A stretch of 64,000 nucleotides of DNA, taken from the NCBI GenBank assembly GCA_963804045.1, contig CAWDOR010000038.1, forward strand, positions 61,862 to 125,861, read 5' to 3'. Below are positions 58,648 through 64,000 of the stretch, piece after piece (position 1 is the first letter of the stretch; every line of letters starts with the position of its first letter). The notes beneath the pieces are model-generated. The model was not told where the DNA came from. It saw only the letters and a list, made by a program, of their open reading frames with translations, and ran no database searches. A program made the translations under genes and the position numbers. The DNA is from Rhodoblastus sp963804045. GTDB taxonomy: Bacteria > Pseudomonadota > Alphaproteobacteria > Rhizobiales > Beijerinckiaceae.

Positions 58648-60321
58648 TCAGTTGCGGGTGGCGAAGCAGGAAAATCCTGAACTTTTCAGCGCCTTGCAGA
58701 CCGCTTCGGCGCGCGATTCCTCAAGCCCGGCGAAACGGGCGCGATAGAGCGTCTCGTGACCCTTGCGCACCGTCTCGGTATAGGGGCGGGCGCTGGCCAG
58801 CAGCGCGGCGCGCTTTTCCCGCGCCTTTTTCAGCAAAGCATTGGCCTTGTCGGCGTCATCGGTGGCGCCGATCTGGATGGTCCAGCCGGAGACCGCCGGC
58901 TTGGCCGAGGCGACATCCTTGCCATGGGCGCTGACGCCCTCTTCGTTCCGGGCTTCGGTCTTGGTCTTGGCGTCGGCGACGTGGCGGGCGTTGGCCCCGG
59001 CGATCCAGCGCATGCCGCCCGGCGTGGCCGGGGCGGCGGCGTCGCGCGCCCCACGGGTCGAGCCGTCATTGGCTGCGCGACGGGTGGCGCCCACCGTGGC
59101 GTCGCGGTCGATTTTCGCTTCGCGGTCGAGCCGGGCTTCATGAGTCTCGCTGGCGACAGGCGCGGGGCGCGCGGTGGCGGCGATATAGGCGGGGCGCGGA
59201 CGGGGGTCGGGCGCCACGGCGGCGAGATTCAGGCGCAGGGGTTCCGCCGGGCGGGATTCAGCCTTGACGGCTTCGGCCTTGACGGGTTCGGCTTTGACCG
59301 GCTCGGCGCGGGCGCTCTCGACCGGCGCGGCTTTTTCGGCCTCCGCTTCGTCGTTTTCGGCGACCTGCGTCGCGCCGCGTCCGCCGGCGGAGTCGATCTG
59401 GGCCTCGATCAGATTTTCCATATAGGCGTCGCGGGCATGCGCGCTGCGGCCGCCCATCACCACGGTGATCAGATAATGGCCGTCGCGCTTGACCGAGCTG
59501 AGCAGGTTGAAGCCGGACGCGGCGGTGTAGCCGGTCTTGATGCCGTCCATGCCCTCGACCCGATCCATCAGGTGATTGTGATTGTGGATGCGCTGTCCGC
59601 GATAGGCGACTTCATGCAGCGAGAAATAGCGATAATAGCGCGGGAAGCGCGCCTGAATGTCACGACCGAGAATGGCGAGATCGTAGGCCGTGGTGATCTG
59701 CTCATTGTTGGGCAGGCCGGAGGCGTTGCGATAGAGCGTATGGCTCATTCCCAGGGCGTGCGCCTTATGGGTCATCATTTCGGCGAAATCGCTCTCGCTG
59801 CCGCCGACCGCCTCGGCGACGGCGACGGCGATGTCATTGGCCGATTTGGTGACGATGACTTTTATGGCGTCCTCGACGCGAATGGTCGAGCCCGGGCGCA
59901 GTCCCAGCTTGGACGGCGCCTGCGCGGCGGCATGGGCGGAAATCGGGATTTCGCTGTCCAGCGTCAGCCTGCCCTTTTCCAGCTGCTCAAACAGCAGATA
60001 GAGCGTCATCACCTTGGTGACCGATGCCGGGTGGCGCGGGGCGTGCTCATTCATCGCCCAGAGCACATGGCCGCTGGCGCCATCGACCGCGATGGCGGCG
60101 GTCGCGCCGCCGGCGACCTGTCCGCCGACACCATGATGGGCGTGACGCACGGCGTGGCCGCCGTGGTGGCGGGCGTGGAAATGCACGCGCGCGCCAGCGT
60201 GATAGCGGTGGTGGCGATGGGCTTCGGCGGGGGTGGCGAAAGCGCCGCTGGCGAGGGCGAGGACCAGGGCGGACAAGGCGACGCGGACGACCCGGCGGTC
60301 GCCATTCATACGCTCGAACAT
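58648..60321 (-). CDS. D-alanyl-D-alanine carboxypeptidase (S11) with SPOR domain
   Basis: About 557 residues. A signal peptide (ALSALVLALASGAFATPAEA) precedes an unusual segment with 12 histidines in about 33 residues, then a DacA-type penicillin-binding domain with SVTK (SxxK), SAN (SxN) and KTGYT (KTG) motifs. A Pro/Ala/Glu-rich linker of about 180 residues leads to a C-terminal SPOR domain (GWTIQIGATDDADKANALL), which binds denuded septal peptidoglycan. It should trim pentapeptides at division sites. Starts at 60321 or 60309 are both possible. Divergent from the phasin gene. Confidence 0.9.
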   Translation of the reverse strand: MFERMNGDRRVVRVALSALVLALASGAFATPAEAHRHHRYHAGARVHFHARHHGGHAVRHAHHGVGGQVAGGATAAIAVDGASGHVLWAMNEHAPRHPASVTKVMTLYLLFEQLEKGRLTLDSEIPISAHAAAQAPSKLGLRPGSTIRVEDAIKVIVTKSANDIAVAVAEAVGGSESDFAEMMTHKAHALGMSHTLYRNASGLPNNEQITTAYDLAILGRDIQARFPRYYRYFSLHEVAYRGQRIHNHNHLMDRVEGMDGIKTGYTAASGFNLLSSVKRDGHYLITVVMGGRSAHARDAYMENLIEAQIDSAGGRGATQVAENDEAEAEKAAPVESARAEPVKAEPVKAEAVKAESRPAEPLRLNLAAVAPDPRPRPAYIAATARPAPVASETHEARLDREAKIDRDATVGATRRAANDGSTRGARDAAAPATPGGMRWIAGANARHVADAKTKTEARNEEGVSAHGKDVASAKPAVSGWTIQIGATDDADKANALLKKAREKRAALLASARPYTETVRKGHETLYRARFAGLEESRAEAVCKALKSSGFSCFATRN

Positions 60322-60465
60322 TACGCAAATCCCGAAAACTAAACTGACAGATACGGGGCCAAGCCACGGAAGGCAGGCGAACTCTTGTCGAAATTAGGGG
60401 ATCGCGGTTACCCGCCCGTTAAAATCTCCTCACAATTTTCGGTTAGTTTTTTGGGCGGCGAATGG

Positions 60466-60511
60466 TGCACCGCACAAAAACGCATTGACAGCGTTGTGCA
60501 GTGCATATAAA
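60466..60511 (+). promoter_or_regulatory. Phasin promoter with two inverted PhaR-like boxes
   Basis: A consensus -35 TTGACA (60485-60490) and a -10 TATAAA (60506-60511) have a 15-nt spacer. TGCACCGCACAA at 60466-60477 and TTGTGCAGTGCA at 60494-60505 form an 11/12 inverted repeat; the second box fills the spacer. Both read as TGCRNYGCASMA (second in reverse), the PhaR consensus as I recall it from rhizobia. Binding would occlude RNA polymerase. Confidence 0.75.
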
Positions 60512-60587
60512 CCACGTCACTGAGGACACGGGGAGCGCGTTCTCGGTTTTTTCCAGGCCGCCCAGCGGCTCATTCATAGGTGTTACA

Positions 60588-60932
60588 ATGGCTATCAACT
60601 TCGAAGAGATCCAGAAGACCGGCAAGGAACAGATGGAAGCCGTCCAGGCCGCCGCCACCGAAGTCTCCAAGCAGCTTCAGGCGATCGCCGCCGAGAACAC
60701 CGACTATGCCAAGAAGTCGCTGGAAAGCGGCTCGGCTTTCGTTGAGAAGCTGGTCGGCGTCAAGAAGCTCGAAGACGCCGTGACCCTGAACCAGGAATTC
60801 GCCAAGGCCTCCTATGAAGGCTTCGTCGCCCAGGCCACCAAGCTCGGCGAGCTCTACACCGCCGTCGCCAAGGAAGCTTTCAAGCCGGTCGAAGGCGCGA
60901 TCGCCAAGGTCAAGGCCGCCGTCGCCGCGTAA
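60588..60932 (+). CDS. Phasin (Phasin_2 family), PHB granule coat protein
   Basis: A 114-residue helical, Ala/Lys/Glu-rich protein. MAINFEEIQKTGKEQMEAVQ, EVSKQLQAIAAENTDYAKKS and LGELYTAVAKEAFKPVEGA are typical of small alphaproteobacterial phasins that coat polyhydroxybutyrate granules. No cysteine, no signal peptide. The ATG at 60588 has TAGGTG 6 nt upstream and is preferred over the open frame's earlier start. A strong promoter with PhaR-like boxes precedes it and an intrinsic terminator follows, so it is a monocistronic unit. Confidence 0.9.
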   Translation: MAINFEEIQKTGKEQMEAVQAAATEVSKQLQAIAAENTDYAKKSLESGSAFVEKLVGVKKLEDAVTLNQEFAKASYEGFVAQATKLGELYTAVAKEAFKPVEGAIAKVKAAVAA

Positions 60933-61014
60933 TGTCCTTTGCCCCTGCCAAGGGGCGAAGCGATCGAAATAGGATCTCGGCCCGATTTACGGCCGCATCC
61001 GGTTAGTTGCGTAA

Positions 61015-61050
61015 GCCCGGCTCGATGCACTGCATCGGGCCGGGTTTTTA
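61015..61050 (+). terminator. Rho-independent terminator of the phasin gene
   Basis: Stem CCCGGC/GCCGGG plus CGATGCA/TGCATCG with one T-G wobble between them (61016-61029 with 61031-61044), followed by TTTTTA. Strong intrinsic terminator about 80 bp after the phasin stop. Confidence 0.9.
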
Positions 61051-61467
61051 TTTGGCGCGCTCCCTCTGATTGGTTAGAGTCTGGCGCAACTCGCCGCAGC
61101 TTTTTGTGCTCCTGTGTCGAGTTCGCCCGCGCCAAACAAAATCTCTGCTGATTTGAGCGTCGGCTTTTTGCTTAAGAAATGGGCGCTGGTCATTTTTTCT
61201 CCGCGCTCGATTTGGTTCAATACGGTTTCGGACAAGCCTCGCCGAGCAGACTGGGTGAATGTCGCTATGGCCGGACCGATCCAGTTTTTTTGGCTGCGGC
61301 AAAAAAGTTTCGTCGCTCTCTGGCAGGGAGGCGATCAGGCGCATAAATTGCTTGGAGGGGTTCGGACGGAATTTTTTCCCTTGCGGTAAACTTCGCGGCG
61401 TCCCGCGGCGTTGGAAAGGGGGCGTCAGGCCCGCCATGTTGGGCGATCGGATTTGGAGAGGCGAACC
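61051..61467. other. Gene-free stretch before clpS
   Basis: About 417 bp. Frames open on both strands (for example 91 codons on the plus strand from 61114) but none has a ribosome binding site or recognisable protein. The region has T-rich patches and may hold the clpS promoter or a small RNA; no consensus boxes were identified with confidence. Confidence 0.4.
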
Positions 61468-61869
61468 GTGACTGTTCTGACGACACGTCCAAGACGCGAC
61501 GACCGGCCCGAGGCCAGCGGGATCGCGCCCATGGCGGCCAAGGGCGGACGGAAAATTCCCGGCGACGGGACGGGGACGGGCGCCGCCGTCATCACCCGGA
61601 CCAAGAGCCAGACACAGCGGCCTTCGATGTATCGGGTGCTGCTGCTCAACGACGATTACACGCCGATGGAGTTCGTGGTCGGCGTGCTCTGTTCCTTCTT
61701 TCACAAGAACCTAGACGACGCCAACAAGATCATGTGGCAGGTCCACACCAATGGCGTCGGAGAATGTGGGGTCTATACCTATGAGGTCGCCGACACCAAG
61801 GTGACGCAGGTGATGGATCATGCCCGAAAGCATCAGCATCCGCTGCAATGCGTCATGGAAAAGAAGTGA
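61468..61869 (+). CDS. clpS: ATP-dependent Clp protease adaptor ClpS
   Basis: ClpS, 133 residues, delivers N-degron substrates to ClpAP. A disordered N-terminal tail (about 45 residues) precedes the core, with the substrate pocket VLLLNDDYTPMEFVV and the ClpA-binding part HTNGVGECGVYTYEVADTKV. GTG at 61468 is chosen since GGAGAGG stands 6 nt upstream; another Met lies at residue 22. The clpA ATG follows 10 bp after its stop. Confidence 0.93.
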   Translation: MTVLTTRPRRDDRPEASGIAPMAAKGGRKIPGDGTGTGAAVITRTKSQTQRPSMYRVLLLNDDYTPMEFVVGVLCSFFHKNLDDANKIMWQVHTNGVGECGVYTYEVADTKVTQVMDHARKHQHPLQCVMEKK

Positions 61870-61879
61870 GGTCCAACCT

Positions 61880-64000
<2,121 letters not shown>

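Noticed and set aside
61048..61704. Minus-strand open frame of 218 codons upstream of and over clpS
   Set aside because: Low-complexity basic composition, no start signal, overlaps the certain clpS gene and the phasin terminator.

Overview
The window is 64 kb of GC-rich chromosomal DNA from an alphaproteobacterium. The gene orders rpsF-rpsR-DUF2232-rplI, fabD-fabG-acpP-fabF-mltG-yicC-gmk and clpS-clpA, the long Rhizobiales-type bS2, bL9 and bS6 proteins, a DUF1489 protein, a Phasin_2 protein and a giant coiled-coil membrane protein of rhizobial type point to Hyphomicrobiales (Rhizobiales). A Beijerinckiaceae/Methylocystaceae-like genome is my guess; the family is inferred, not shown.

Layout. 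1-6.4 kb: 3' part of queA, an AlkB-type alkane hydroxylase, a methyltransferase, and the overlapping operon metG-tatD-MBL hydrolase. 6.6-12.1 kb: one gene for a coiled-coil membrane protein of about 1830 residues with tandem repeats. 12.4-20.3 kb: Hpt protein, PcaD-like hydrolase, map-radC, FkbM methyltransferase, CinA-N-like protein, UDP-galactopyranose mutase, EamA transporter, small membrane protein, alpha/beta hydrolase. 20.4-25.3 kb: rpsB-tsf converging on rpsF-rpsR-DUF2232-rplI. 25.3-28.6 kb: GGDEF-EAL protein and aquaporin. 28.7-37.4 kb: fatty acid synthesis, mltG, yicC, gmk, lipB and two small genes. 37.4-40.2 kb: hflK-hflC-terC. 40.4-56.5 kb: tRNA-Lys followed by a surface polysaccharide region, visibly AT-richer in its first 9 kb. 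It holds two glycosyltransferases interleaved with two unrecognised proteins that share a C-terminal domain, an AT-rich methyltransferase gene, a secreted tailspike-like beta-helix protein, a DUF6492 protein, a sulfotransferase-like protein, a TPR/OCH1-type glycosyltransferase and rfbC-rfbA-rfbB (no rfbD). 56.6-64 kb: lytic transglycosylase, DUF1489, a DnaJ-domain membrane protein, a DacA-SPOR carboxypeptidase, phasin, clpS and the 5' part of clpA.

Two points matter most to a reader. First, at least five conserved genes (metG, map, an alpha/beta hydrolase, aqpZ, terC) are each split by one frameshift; in three of them restoring one G in a short G run repairs the gene and in a fourth it is the best repair. 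This looks like consensus error, so these genes are annotated as whole. The apparent FkbM-CinA fusion is probably another case. Second, the phasin promoter carries two 12-bp inverted boxes, one upstream of the -35 and one filling the -35/-10 spacer. Both fit the PhaR motif as I remember it and suggest direct repression coupled to PHB storage. The best candidate for an undescribed system is the polysaccharide region after tRNA-Lys.
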